NCBI GenBank assembly: GCA_042219525.1 | Contig: JBDGPU010000054.1 | Span: 1 to 62,882 of the forward strand | From: JBDGPU01 sp042219525 | GTDB taxonomy: Archaea; Halobacteriota; Halobacteria; Halobacteriales; Haloferacaceae | Length of the DNA stretch: 62,882 nucleotides | Reading direction: 5' to 3' | Shown: piece by piece, positions 16,591-24,808 of the stretch | How positions within the stretch are numbered: the stretch's first letter is position 1 | Layout: each line of letters starts with the position of its first letter | Program-made: the position numbers and the translations under genes | Notes under the pieces: model-generated | The model's database searches: none | The model's input: the letters and a program-made list of their open reading frames with translations, nothing else | What the model was told of the DNA's origin: nothing

Positions 16591-17960
16591 AGGCGGTCAA
16601 GGCGAATGCCTCGGGGCTTGACCCCGGGGTTGAAGCCGACACTCGATGACACCAACCTCTAAGTAGTAACATACCGATAATTACGATACAGCGATGTGGT
16701 ACGATTACCGCTTCCGCGCCTACCCCGACCGAACAGGCGTGACTTCGGAAGCGGAACACCACCTCGAAATCCACCGCCAAGCCTACAACCACACCCGATA
16801 CGAATACCAAACCCTCGACACCGACGAAGACAAGATCGGCTCGGCGTACCAACACCAGAAGCGACTCACCGAGTGGAAAGACGAGTGGCCCGTGTTCTCG
16901 GAAGTTCACTCGAAGGCGTTGCAGAAGACCGTCGAACGCTTCTACGACAACCTCTCGGGCCTCTCCGAGAAGAAGCAGAACGGCCACAAAGTCGGGTGGC
17001 TCAAGTGGAAATCACCGGGAGAGTATCCGAGCGTGACGTACTCGCAGTCCGGCTTCGAACTCAAAAACACGAGTGGCCGACACGCGACACTCTGGCTCTC
17101 CAAACTCGGAGACATCCCCATCCGATACCACCGTTCTATCCCCGACAACGCCACCACCAAGGAGGTCACGCTGAAGAAGGAGACGACGGGTGAGTGGTAC
17201 GTCACGTTCGGCCTCGAAGTCGAAGACGACGCACTCCCCGAGAAATCCGCGGTGGACGACTTGGATACCGAAGATTGCCTTGGTATCGACCTCGGCATCA
17301 ACAACTACATCTACACGAGTGACGGCGATAGCGTGGACTGGCTCAACCTCTCCACGGAATACGAACGCTTGCGTCGGGAACAGCGCAGTCTCTCCCGCAA
17401 GGAGCGCGGCAGTAGCAACTGGGAGAAACAGCGGCGCGAGGTCGCCAAGGTCAAGCGACGGATTAAGCGGAAGGTCGAGGACTTCCAGCACAAACTCACG
17501 ACGTGGCTCGTCACAGAGTATGACGCTGTGTTCGTGGAAGACCTCAATGTCGCCGGTATGCTCCAAAGCGAAGGGAATGCGCGGAATAAGCAAGATGCCG
17601 CGTGGCGCGGGTTCATCGAGATGCTGGAGTACAAAGGTGACCTGTACGGCACACACGTCGTCCAAGTAAACCCGCGTGGCACGACCAAGGAGTGTGCCAA
17701 GTGTGGTGTGGCGACGGAGAAGCCATTGTGGGTGCGGGAACACAGCTGCCCGAGTTGCGGTTTTGAGGTGGACAGGGACGCAAATGCGTCGTACAACGTT
17801 CTTTCTCGCGGTCTTCAGGAGTTAGGTCTGGGACAGGCCGAAGTGACGCCCGTGGAGACTGCGACCGCTGTGGAAACCGACGGAGCAGGATCTTCGTCGG
17901 TTCCTGCAAGTCGCGTCGTTGAAACGGGATGCCTCGGGGCTTGACCCCGAGGCGGTTCAC
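16591..17960 (+). mobile_element. tnpB-only IS605-family (IS1341-type) element, copy 1
   Basis: I place the left end directly after the flanking pentamer TTTAC (16586-16590) and the right end at TTCAC (17956-17960). The left end carries a hairpin at 16609-16629 (CCTCGGGG, loop CTTGA, CCCCGGGG). The right end carries one at 17931-17953 (GCCTCGGGG, loop CTTGA, CCCCGAGGC). The first 60 bases align without gaps to the left end of the second element at 30388, about 43 of 60 identical. Only tnpB is present; no Y1 transposase gene is found, so movement would need TnpA in trans. The boundaries are inferred, by analogy with copy 2, where the interrupted gene fixes them. Confidence 0.75.
16694..17944 (+). 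CDS. tnpB: TnpB RNA-guided nuclease (IS605 OrfB), copy 1
   Basis: The 416-residue protein has the split RuvC site of TnpB. CLGIDLGINNY gives the first Asp near residue 199, AVFVEDLNVAGM the Glu near 282, and EVDRDANASYNV the last Asp near 362. A zinc finger lies between the last two (CAKC near 333 and CPSC near 352). TnpB uses an RNA from the element's right end to cut DNA next to a TAM, favouring element retention. The stop codon lies inside the right-end hairpin, so the guide RNA would overlap the 3' coding sequence. By position the TAM would be TTTAC. The nuclease appears complete. Confidence 0.92.
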   Translation: MWYDYRFRAYPDRTGVTSEAEHHLEIHRQAYNHTRYEYQTLDTDEDKIGSAYQHQKRLTEWKDEWPVFSEVHSKALQKTVERFYDNLSGLSEKKQNGHKVGWLKWKSPGEYPSVTYSQSGFELKNTSGRHATLWLSKLGDIPIRYHRSIPDNATTKEVTLKKETTGEWYVTFGLEVEDDALPEKSAVDDLDTEDCLGIDLGINNYIYTSDGDSVDWLNLSTEYERLRREQRSLSRKERGSSNWEKQRREVAKVKRRIKRKVEDFQHKLTTWLVTEYDAVFVEDLNVAGMLQSEGNARNKQDAAWRGFIEMLEYKGDLYGTHVVQVNPRGTTKECAKCGVATEKPLWVREHSCPSCGFEVDRDANASYNVLSRGLQELGLGQAEVTPVETATAVETDGAGSSSVPASRVVETGCLGA

Positions 17961-17984
17961 TCGCTTGCGGGAATCGTTCAGCCA

Positions 17985-18443
17985 GTGATCGTCATCCTCT
18001 GTGGCCTTCCCGGGTCGGGGAAGACGACGCTCGCGACGGGACTCCAGCGACGGCTCGCGTCGCGGGGGCGGGCCGTGGACGTGCTGCATTCCGACGACTT
18101 CTCGCGGCGCACCTACGAGCAAATGTACGAACACGTCGCCGACGCCGGCGGCGACTGGATCCTCGACGGTACCTTTTATAAGCGGGAGTGGCGCAACCAG
18201 TTCTATCGGGTCGACCGCGTGTTCGAGGTGTGGGTGAAGGCATCCATCGACACGTGCCTCCGCCGGAATCAGCAGCGGCAGGACCCCATCTCCGAACGCG
18301 GCGTGTACTCCATCCAGTCGGAGTTCGAGCGTCCGCACGCCGACCTCGAACTCGACACCGAGGCGCTTAGCGTTGCTGAAGCACTCGATAGCCTCGAGGA
18401 GAGCGTGGTGTCGTGGCTGCCGGCGGACGACGGCGACGAGTAG
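17985..18443 (+). CDS. P-loop kinase (adenylylsulfate-kinase-like fold)
   Basis: From GTG 17985 the frame reads VIVILCGLPGSGKTTLATGL, a complete Walker A. It continues VDVLHSDDFSRRTYEQMYEH, DWILDGTFYKREWRNQF and SIDTCLRRNQQRQDPISERG, a lid with arginines. This layout fits small-molecule or tRNA kinases of the PSTK/APS-kinase group; the substrate is unknown. An open frame starting at 17919 extends into the IS element and is not the native start. The insertion sits about 25 bp upstream of this start, so the gene may have lost its original promoter. Confidence 0.72.
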   Translation: MIVILCGLPGSGKTTLATGLQRRLASRGRAVDVLHSDDFSRRTYEQMYEHVADAGGDWILDGTFYKREWRNQFYRVDRVFEVWVKASIDTCLRRNQQRQDPISERGVYSIQSEFERPHADLELDTEALSVAEALDSLEESVVSWLPADDGDE

Positions 18444-18496
18444 CCCGTCGCCGGAGCGTTCGCGGCCTACACGCCGATATCGGGCGTCAACGCGGG

Positions 18497-19111
18497 CTAC
18501 ACGTCGAGGTTCGGCGTCGGAACGGCCCCCTCGTCGACCGCGGCGTCGTACTGTTCGACGGCGGTCAACGCGATGTCGAGCGTGCCGCGCTGGCTCCAGC
18601 GAGCAGTGTTGATCGTGAGGTCGTAGAAGGACTGGTCGTCGATGTCGATGCCGTAGTAGGATTCGTAGCGCTGGGCCTCGATCACCTCCCTGACCTGCAT
18701 CTCCGAGGCCATCTCCGCCCGGTCGCCGGTGCGCTCGATCCGGACTTCCTCCGGTGCGTTGAGTCGAATCCGGAGGTCCGCACGGTTGCCGGCGATCCAG
18801 CCCGCGAGCCGCGATTCGAGAACGAACGGCTTGTTCGCGGCGCCCCACTTCTCGGCGATCCGCTGGAGGCGACGGTCGAGTTCCCGGTCGATCTCGTCGG
18901 ACTCCCCCGCCACGGCGATCAGCTCCGAGAGGGTTTCGTTTCGCTCCTCGGCGATCTCGCGGAAGATCTCGCCGCCCGAGACGTACGCGCAGTCGAGTGC
19001 GGTCGCGAGCCCCTCGGCGAGCGTCGTCGCGCCACAGCCCGGCGGGCCTGAGACGGTGAGAAACAGATTGCTGTCGATCCGCCGGTCGACCGGCGTGTCC
19101 TGGCTGGACAT
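18497..19111 (-). CDS. cmk: Cytidylate-kinase-like protein with altered P-loop
   Basis: The 204-residue protein begins with about 14 residues and then LFLTVSGPPGCGATTLAEGL. The layout (GGEIFREIAEERNETLSEL, then FVLESRLAGWIAG, then a lid and YYGIDIDD) is that of archaeal AAA-type cytidylate kinases. The Walker A lysine is replaced by alanine: GPPGCGATT instead of GxxGxGKT. From memory the same change occurs in other haloarchaeal relatives, so it is probably a lineage-specific paralogue rather than a mutation. Whether it still phosphorylates CMP is uncertain. Confidence 0.75.
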   Translation of the reverse strand: MSSQDTPVDRRIDSNLFLTVSGPPGCGATTLAEGLATALDCAYVSGGEIFREIAEERNETLSELIAVAGESDEIDRELDRRLQRIAEKWGAANKPFVLESRLAGWIAGNRADLRIRLNAPEEVRIERTGDRAEMASEMQVREVIEAQRYESYYGIDIDDQSFYDLTINTARWSQRGTLDIALTAVEQYDAAVDEGAVPTPNLDV

Positions 19112-19239
19112 CTTGCTGGGAAAATCGGGACGGGGCCGGTTAAAATCGAGGGTCGACTCCGCGTTCGCCTGCCGGCGGTGGCCGCTCCCTGCGGCCTCTC
19201 AGGAACGCGCTTAACTGTCGCGGGCGCCGAGCCGGTGGT

Positions 19240-19614
19240 ATGCCGGATGAACGTCAGCTTTCGCAGGAGCTCATGGGCGTGGTCGCGGGTGGGTTCGGGG
19301 TCGCGACCGACGAGACCACGGGCACCGTTCGGTGTGCCCGGTGTGCGACTGCGCTCACCGCTGCGGACCGGGTCGTCGCCGTGCTGCGGGAACACGACAG
19401 CGAGCAGTGGGGGACCGAGTCGTTCTACTGTCACGACCACGCGTCGGACGACCTGTCGGGACCGATCCCGGACAACGATGCCAATCAGGTGCTGGTGAAG
19501 GCGACCCTGGAACCGACCGGCGCGTTCGGCCCACGCGGAACCTTCCAGCCCGAGGCGCTGACTCTCGGCGCCATCGAAATACTCGAGTTCAGCCCCGCGG
19601 CCGACGAGGAGTAG
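19240..19614 (+). CDS. Hypothetical protein with CxxC and CHDH metal-site candidates
   Basis: The 124-residue product contains GTVRCARCATALTAADRVV and ESFYCHDHASDDL. These supply four possible zinc ligands in the first 70 residues, followed by a beta-rich tail. A GCGCTTAAC box lies about 27 bp upstream of ATG 19240. No family name is recognised. Confidence 0.7.
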   Translation: MPDERQLSQELMGVVAGGFGVATDETTGTVRCARCATALTAADRVVAVLREHDSEQWGTESFYCHDHASDDLSGPIPDNDANQVLVKATLEPTGAFGPRGTFQPEALTLGAIEILEFSPAADEE

Positions 19615-19638
19615 TTCCGTCCCGACTGTCTCGTCTCG

Positions 19639-22336
19639 CTATTCTCCTGCGGCCTCCATCACGCCGCGCCTGACTCCGCGGATGACGGCCTCGAGGTCAT
19701 CCGAATCGGCGTCGACGTCGACTTCGAGTGACAGCGCGTGTTCGTCAGTGTCGTCATCGTCGCCGTCGGCGGCGCCGTTCGCGGCACCGGCCGCGTTCCC
19801 GTTCGCCGCGCCAGCCCCGTTTCCGGCGCCCGCCGTTCGGGCTTCCTCGGCCGCCTCGCGTGCCTCCTCGGCCGCTTCCCGGGCCTCCTCGGCTGCTGAC
19901 TCCACTTCGGTTACTACCTCCGCGAGGACCTCGGCCGTCTCGTCCGGCACGTCCTCGAGCGCGCTCGTCACGGCGGCCTCGACCTCCGCGGTCGTTTCCT
20001 CGCCTGTTTCCTCAGCCTCCGCGACCTCCTCTTCGACTGCTTCTTCAGCTTCCCCGGCTGCCCCCTTTCCTTCTTCAACTTCCGCTTCGGCCTCCTCGAC
20101 TTCCGCTTCAGCCTTCTCGGGTGCTTCTTCGGTCCCCTCGGCTGCTTCTTCGGCCCCCTCTACGGCTTCCTTGGCCGCTTCCTCAGCTTCCTCCGCAGCT
20201 TCTTCCACTGTTTCCGCTGCTTCCACTTCGGCTGCCTCTCCGGCTTCCTCCGCCACCTCAGCGGCTTCCTCTTCGGCTGCTTCAGCTGTTTCTTCAACTT
20301 CTTCGGCCTCTTCAGCCGCCCCTTCGGCTTCTTCGAGGGCTTCCTCGGCCGCTCCGCCGCCGGCCTCGACCTCGGCCTCCGGGCTCAGTGAGATGGTGAC
20401 GCCTTCTCCTGTGTCGACCTCGATCCGGACGGTGTCGTCGCCGGCGGCAAGTTCGACGGTCCCGTCCCCGTCCGTCAGCAGGCGGTCGTCGTCGGTGTCT
20501 TCGGGAGCGGAGTCGAGAGTGCCCCCGTCGGGTTCAAGCTGGTCGTCCCCCGTCGATTCCGTATCGGTCTGGAGGCCGACGCCGGTGAGTTCCTCGGCGT
20601 CGACGTCCGCCGGGAGGTCCACGCCCTCGACGAGGACGTCGCCGTCGACGGCGATTTCGATGCCGTCGTCGGTGATCCCGATTTCGACGCCCTCCTCGCC
20701 ACCGACCTCGGCCGTCAGTCCGCCGTCGTCCTCCAGCGTGACACTGACCGGTTGGGTCGGCGCTTCGGCCGCTTTGCCTTCCGCCTCGGATTCTGGTGCT
20801 GCTTCGGCGGTCCCTTCGGTTTCCGTAGCTTCCTCCGCCGGCGCGCCCGCTTCGACGGTCTTCTCGATCGGCTCGGCGGCCTCGTGGGCGGCCTCCGCGC
20901 CCGCCTCGACCGCTTCCTCGGCCGGCTCCGTGACTTCCTCCGGTTCGGTGAGGGCTTCTTCGACGACCTCCGGCTCCTCCGGCAGTCGCTCCGTGGTCTC
21001 GGTTGCCGTTTCGGCTTCTTCAACTGCTTCGCCCTCTTCCTCCGCCGCTTCCTCCTCGACCGCTTCAACTTCCTCTTCGGCTTCCGCCATCGCTGTTTCG
21101 ACGGGCGCTTCCACCTCCTCGATCGGCTGTTCCCCAGAGGTCGGTTCCGCTCGTTCGGCTGTCTCCGACGCCGCCTGTTCCGCGGTCCTCTCCACGCCCC
21201 CTTCGGCCACCTCGCCGGCGGCAGCGGCCTCCGTCGCGGACTGGACTGCGTCGGCGAGTTCGGCGACGTCGACGCCCTCCGCGGGGAGTTCGACGGCCTC
21301 GCCAATGGACGACATCGTCTCGTCGACGTCGCGGAGGGCCTCCTCGACGTCGGCGACGGCGCTCTCGACCTCGTTCGCCGCGGCTTCTGCCTCGTCGGCG
21401 ACCCGTTCCGCCTCCGCGGCGGTGACCTCGGTCGCTTCCGCGGTGGATTCCGCGCGGTCGACGACCGTCTTGATGGAGTCGGCCGCCTCGGTCAGGTCCG
21501 CTGTCGCGCTCNNNNNNNNNNNNNNNNNNNNNNNNNNNNNNNNNNNNNNNNNNNNNNNNNNNNNNNNNNNNNNNNNNNNNNNNNNNNNNNNNNNNNNNNN
21601 NNNNNNNNNNNTCGACTTCCTCGGTGACGCTCTCGACTTCCTCGGTGACGCTCTCGACTTCCTCGGTGACGCTCTCGACTTCCTCGGCCACGCTTTCCGC
21701 CTCCTCGGTGACGGTCTCCATCTCGGTGCTGACGCTCTCCGCCTCGTCAGCCGCAGCGGTGACGTCGCTGGCGGCCGCCTGTATCTCGGCGGCGGCGTCC
21801 TCGACGGCGGCGACGCCGGCGCCCTCCACGGTCGTCGCGTCGGCGGGGAGTCGGTACCGGTCCTCGAGGTCTCGATTGAGCAACTCGGCCCACTCCATGA
21901 ACTCGAGGAGCGTGCTCACGCCGGAGCGGACGCGCCCGGAGTCGTGGTCCTCGTCGACGACGGTGATGACGTGGTCGACGAGGTCGTCCTCCGACAGTGG
22001 GTTGCCACGGACCAGCCCGCGGACCCTCCTCGTCACGTCCCACGAGGAGAGCAGGTCACGGGCGGCGTCCTTCGCGCGTTCTTCCTCGTCCACGGCCAGC
22101 GCGCTGGCGAGTTCGTCGCCGGCCTCGGTAAGCCGGTGCTTCTGGCCCTCGGCCGCGAGGGCTCCGACGTCCTCCAGGAAGCGGGTCTGTCGCCCGACGG
22201 TGTCGGAGAGCTCCGTCACCGACTCCACTTCCGACGTGTACTGCGGTTCCGATGCGGCGCCGACGGCGGCCCAGCCGGCGAGGACCTCCTTGAGCGTCTC
22301 CAGACTGACGCCTTTGGGGACGTGATGTTCGGTCAT
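19639..22336 (-). CDS. Very long acidic coiled-coil protein (interrupted by assembly gap)
   Basis: The start at 22336 reads MTEHHVPKGVSLETLKEVLA. About 170 residues of helical, winged-helix-like sequence follow; this part may be a DNA- or protein-binding domain. From about residue 175 the chain becomes a coiled coil with seven-residue units of the form ESVTEEV. It then enters 100 undetermined bases and resumes as Ala/Glu heptads. A beta-rich block of about 130 residues (VSVTLEDDGGLTAEVGG to GVTISLSPEAEVEAG) interrupts the coil. The C-terminus is Gly/Asn/Ala-rich, then EHALSLEVDVDADSDDLEAV. About 865 residues are readable outside the gap. The two sides are in different frames only because the gap length is a placeholder. 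Confidence 0.75.
21512..21611. other. Assembly gap of exactly 100 N
   Basis: The run of 100 N is a conventional placeholder of unknown true length. It falls at the edge of a 21-bp tandem array and inside the coiled-coil gene. Confidence 0.98.
21612..21695. repeat. 21-bp tandem repeat encoding coiled-coil heptads
   Basis: Four 21-bp units (21612, 21633, 21654, 21675) read TCGACTTCCTCGGTGACGCT on the + strand. On the coding strand they give ESVTEEV heptads. The array runs directly into the gap, so the real copy number is probably larger. Confidence 0.85.
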
Positions 22337-22446
22337 CAGGAAACACTGCTCCGGGCCAAACAAAAAATCGAGTGGCCGATTTCGGCGAGTAGCGCCGCGA
22401 CGCGCGTTCGCCGAGCCGCTAATTGCGATCCGCGACCGGTCGCCCG

Positions 22447-22590
22447 CTAGGCCGTATGCGTGTCCGTGCTCCCACACTCCGGACAGCGCGTGACCGAGCC
22501 GAGCGGTGGATGCGAGACCCGGTCCCAGGATGCGTCGCTCGCTGGCGCTTCGAATCCACAACCCGAACAGGTGACGATTGGGTCCGACAT
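22447..22590 (-). CDS. 47-residue zinc-ribbon microprotein
   Basis: The short gene reads MSDPIVTCSGCGFEAPASDA, then a linker, then VTRCPECGSTDTHTA. The CSGCG and CPECG knuckles, 25 residues apart, make a classic zinc ribbon. It lies 110 bp upstream of the coiled-coil gene on the same strand. The composition and the two CxxCG motifs make it a convincing gene despite its size. Function unknown. Confidence 0.78.
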   Translation of the reverse strand: MSDPIVTCSGCGFEAPASDASWDRVSHPPLGSVTRCPECGSTDTHTA

Positions 22591-22702
22591 TGTTCGACGT
22601 TGCTGGCGCGACGCTCTTAGTAATATGGGCCGGGGCCGTGGTCAGTCTCTGGCGTGCCAGGAGTGCGAAAGGAGTAAGCCATCCCGCAGTCAACGCGGTG
22701 GC

Positions 22703-22828
22703 ATGGAACAATACATCACGGCGGACAACGAGGAGCGGCTCTCGCCGGTGGTCGTCGTCGCGACCATCCTTCTCCTCGGACTGTTCGGGCTCGCGTTCCT
22801 CTACCGTATCGGCCTGCTGCTGGTGTAG
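22703..22828 (+). CDS. 41-residue single-span membrane peptide
   Basis: The frame reads MEQYITADNEERLSPVVVVA followed by one hydrophobic helix ending LYRIGLLLV. A short acidic head and one transmembrane segment are typical of small haloarchaeal membrane proteins. The ATG is preceded by GGTGGC. No family is recognised, and the support is composition only. The following 130 bp contain loosely repeated GAAGAACGGAG motifs and no gene. Confidence 0.5.
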   Translation: MEQYITADNEERLSPVVVVATILLLGLFGLAFLYRIGLLLV

Positions 22829-22960
22829 TTCCCAGGTCGCCCTGGACCACGAACGCGCGCGCTACGCGGAAGCCACGAAGCTGGAGATGCGATCTGAAGA
22901 GCGGGACCGAAGAACGGAGCCGGAGAACGGAGCTGAAGAACGAAGTCGGTACCCTGCCGG

Positions 22961-23278
22961 TCAGGCCCGAGAGCGGGTGAACTCCTCTGCACCCTCGTAG
23001 AACCAGTAGCCGGCGTCGCGCATCGCCTCGCCGGTGGCCTGGTGGAACTCGACGAAGTCGTCGAACTCCTCCTCGTCGACGTTGTCCATGATGTCAGCGA
23101 CGGGGACGACCGTCTCGAAGTCGATCCGGACGGGGTGGTCGCCGTACTCCTCGACGTACTCGGACTTCGAGAGCGGGAAGTCCTCCTCCTCGTCGATCTT
23201 TTTCGCGAGAATCGCGTGTCCGTACTGCCGCATGCCCTCGCTGCCCTGCTCGCCGTCAGGGTCGTGTGGCCAGTCCAT
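22961..23278 (-). CDS. DUF5785-like haloarchaeal protein
   Basis: The 105-residue protein begins MDWPHDPDGEQGSEGMRQYG, which matches my memory of the DUF5785 family. It continues as a mixed alpha/beta acidic protein ending GYWFYEGAEEFTRSRA. The start at 23278 is chosen because the family begins at this methionine; the longer open frame upstream is not typical. It follows the Mrp gene and the gene at 23352 on the same strand and may share their transcript. Confidence 0.75.
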   Translation of the reverse strand: MDWPHDPDGEQGSEGMRQYGHAILAKKIDEEEDFPLSKSEYVEEYGDHPVRIDFETVVPVADIMDNVDEEEFDDFVEFHQATGEAMRDAGYWFYEGAEEFTRSRA

Positions 23279-23351
23279 ACGCCACGATTCGGAAGGGGCC
23301 CGGATAGTCGTTACGTTCGACGGGAGAAGTTGACACGGCGTCCGCAAGCGG

Positions 23352-23669
23352 TCAGCGCTCGATGCCGCCCTGCGCCTTGATGTTCATGATGTGGCGCATG
23401 TTGAGGTAGATCTCCTCCGGGGAGGTGTCCTCGTCCGGGTCGTACAGGTCGGAGACACGGTAGATCATCGCCGCGACCTGCTTGCTCTCGGAGCTCTCGC
23501 CACGGACGTCCTCGGCGACTTCCCGGAGCGTCTCCCGGAGTTCCGCGTCGGTCTCGAACTCCGCGTCCGACTCGGGCGCCATCTGCCAGTCGACGTCGGC
23601 GGCGTCCTCGGCGTCGGGCTCCTCGTCTTCCGCCGCCACCTCCGTCTCGTCGTCGACGTCCCCCGTCAT
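23352..23669 (-). CDS. Conserved hypothetical protein downstream of Mrp
   Basis: The 105-residue product has an acidic, disordered first 40 residues. A helical domain follows: LRETLREVAEDVRGESSESK, then MIYRVSDLYDPDEDTSPEEI and a terminal MRHIMNIKAQGGIER. It lies three bases after the Mrp stop codon, so the two are translated together; a role linked to Fe-S carrier function is possible but only by context. Confidence 0.75.
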   Translation of the reverse strand: MTGDVDDETEVAAEDEEPDAEDAADVDWQMAPESDAEFETDAELRETLREVAEDVRGESSESKQVAAMIYRVSDLYDPDEDTSPEEIYLNMRHIMNIKAQGGIER

Positions 23670-23672
23670 GGC

Positions 23673-24713
23673 TTACGAGCGGCGGCTGACTTCGCGGCGT
23701 CGGACGACGCCGGCGTTGTTCGCGACGTTCTCCGTGATGACTTTGAACGCGTCCGAGGTCTCGTTGTCCTCCAAGACGATCGGTTGGCCGCCGTCGCCGC
23801 CGGTGCGTACGTCGGGGTCCAGCGGGACGCCGCCGAGGAACGGCAGGTCCTGCTCGTCGGCCATCCCCTTGCCGCCGCCGGCGCCGAAGATCTCGTGGAA
23901 GGAGCCGCAGTCGGGACACTTGAAGCCGGACATGTTCTCGGCGATGCCGAGCACGTTGGTGTCGTGCTTGCCGAACATGCGGAGCCCTTTCGTCGCGTCG
24001 TCGAGCGCGACCTCCTGGGGCGTCGTCACGATGACGGCACCCGTCAGCGGCAGCGTCTGGAGGATAGTGAGCTGCGTGTCGCCGGTGCCCGGCGGGAGGT
24101 CCATGATGAGGTAGTCGAGCTCGCCCCACTGGACGTCCTCGACGAGCTGTGTGATGATCTTGTGAACCATCGGGCCGCGCCAGATGACCGGGTCGTCCTC
24201 ACCAGTGAGGAAGTCCATGCTCATCAGCCGCATGCCGTACTGCTCCGGGGGGACGATGACGTCGCCGTCGGTGGTGCGGGGGCGCTCGTCGGCGTCGACC
24301 ATCCGCGGGACGTTCGGGCCGTAGATGTCGGCGTCAAAGAGACCGACCTTCGCGCCGAGCTGTGAGAGCCCGGCGGCGATGTTGACGGCCATCGTCGACT
24401 TGCCGACGCCGCCCTTCCCGGAGGCGACGGCGATGACGTTCTTCACGTCCGGCATGACCTGATCCGAGGGTGAGAGCTTCTCCGGAATCTTCGCGGAGAG
24501 CTCCGGTTCGAGGCCCTCGGGGGTCAGGACTTCCCGGACGCGCTCGGCGATTTCGGTTTCGTGCGGCGCGTACGGCGCCCCGAGCGCCAGCGAGAGCCGG
24601 ACGGTGTCGCCGTCGACCTCGAGATCGTTGACGAGGCCGAGCGAGACGATGTCGTCGGCGAGATCGGGGTCCTCGACCTCCCGGAGCAGGTCGCGGACGG
24701 CGGGTTCGTTCAT
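23673..24713 (-). CDS. mrp: Mrp/ApbC-type iron-sulfur cluster carrier ATPase
   Basis: The 346-residue protein begins with a MIP18/DUF59 domain (about residues 1-85), containing REVEDPDLADDIVSLGLVND. The ParA/MinD-like NTPase core follows, with VASGKGGVGKSTMAVNIAAG near residue 97, FDADIYGPNVPRM and IMDLPPGTGD. FKCPDCG near residue 260 is the CxxC pair that bridges a 4Fe-4S cluster between two subunits. It delivers clusters to apo-proteins in the cytosol. Two small genes follow on the same strand. Confidence 0.92.
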   Translation of the reverse strand: MNEPAVRDLLREVEDPDLADDIVSLGLVNDLEVDGDTVRLSLALGAPYAPHETEIAERVREVLTPEGLEPELSAKIPEKLSPSDQVMPDVKNVIAVASGKGGVGKSTMAVNIAAGLSQLGAKVGLFDADIYGPNVPRMVDADERPRTTDGDVIVPPEQYGMRLMSMDFLTGEDDPVIWRGPMVHKIITQLVEDVQWGELDYLIMDLPPGTGDTQLTILQTLPLTGAVIVTTPQEVALDDATKGLRMFGKHDTNVLGIAENMSGFKCPDCGSFHEIFGAGGGKGMADEQDLPFLGGVPLDPDVRTGGDGGQPIVLEDNETSDAFKVITENVANNAGVVRRREVSRRS

Positions 24714-24808
24714 AGGCGGTGAGAGGGGAGTCGGCCGAATAAGGGTTGTGTACCCGGATCGGCGGGGTTCATCGGGACTGCGACGGGGTCAAACGTGGGT
24801 TTCCGAGC

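Noticed and set aside
17919..17984. Kinase start inside the right end of the IS element
   Set aside because: The extra residues are encoded by the element hairpin and flank; the native start is GTG 17985.
19682..22450. Very long + strand reading frame opposite the coiled-coil gene
   Set aside because: It translates as Ser/Ala low-complexity sequence, the expected antisense shadow of an Ala/Glu-rich gene, and crosses the N gap.
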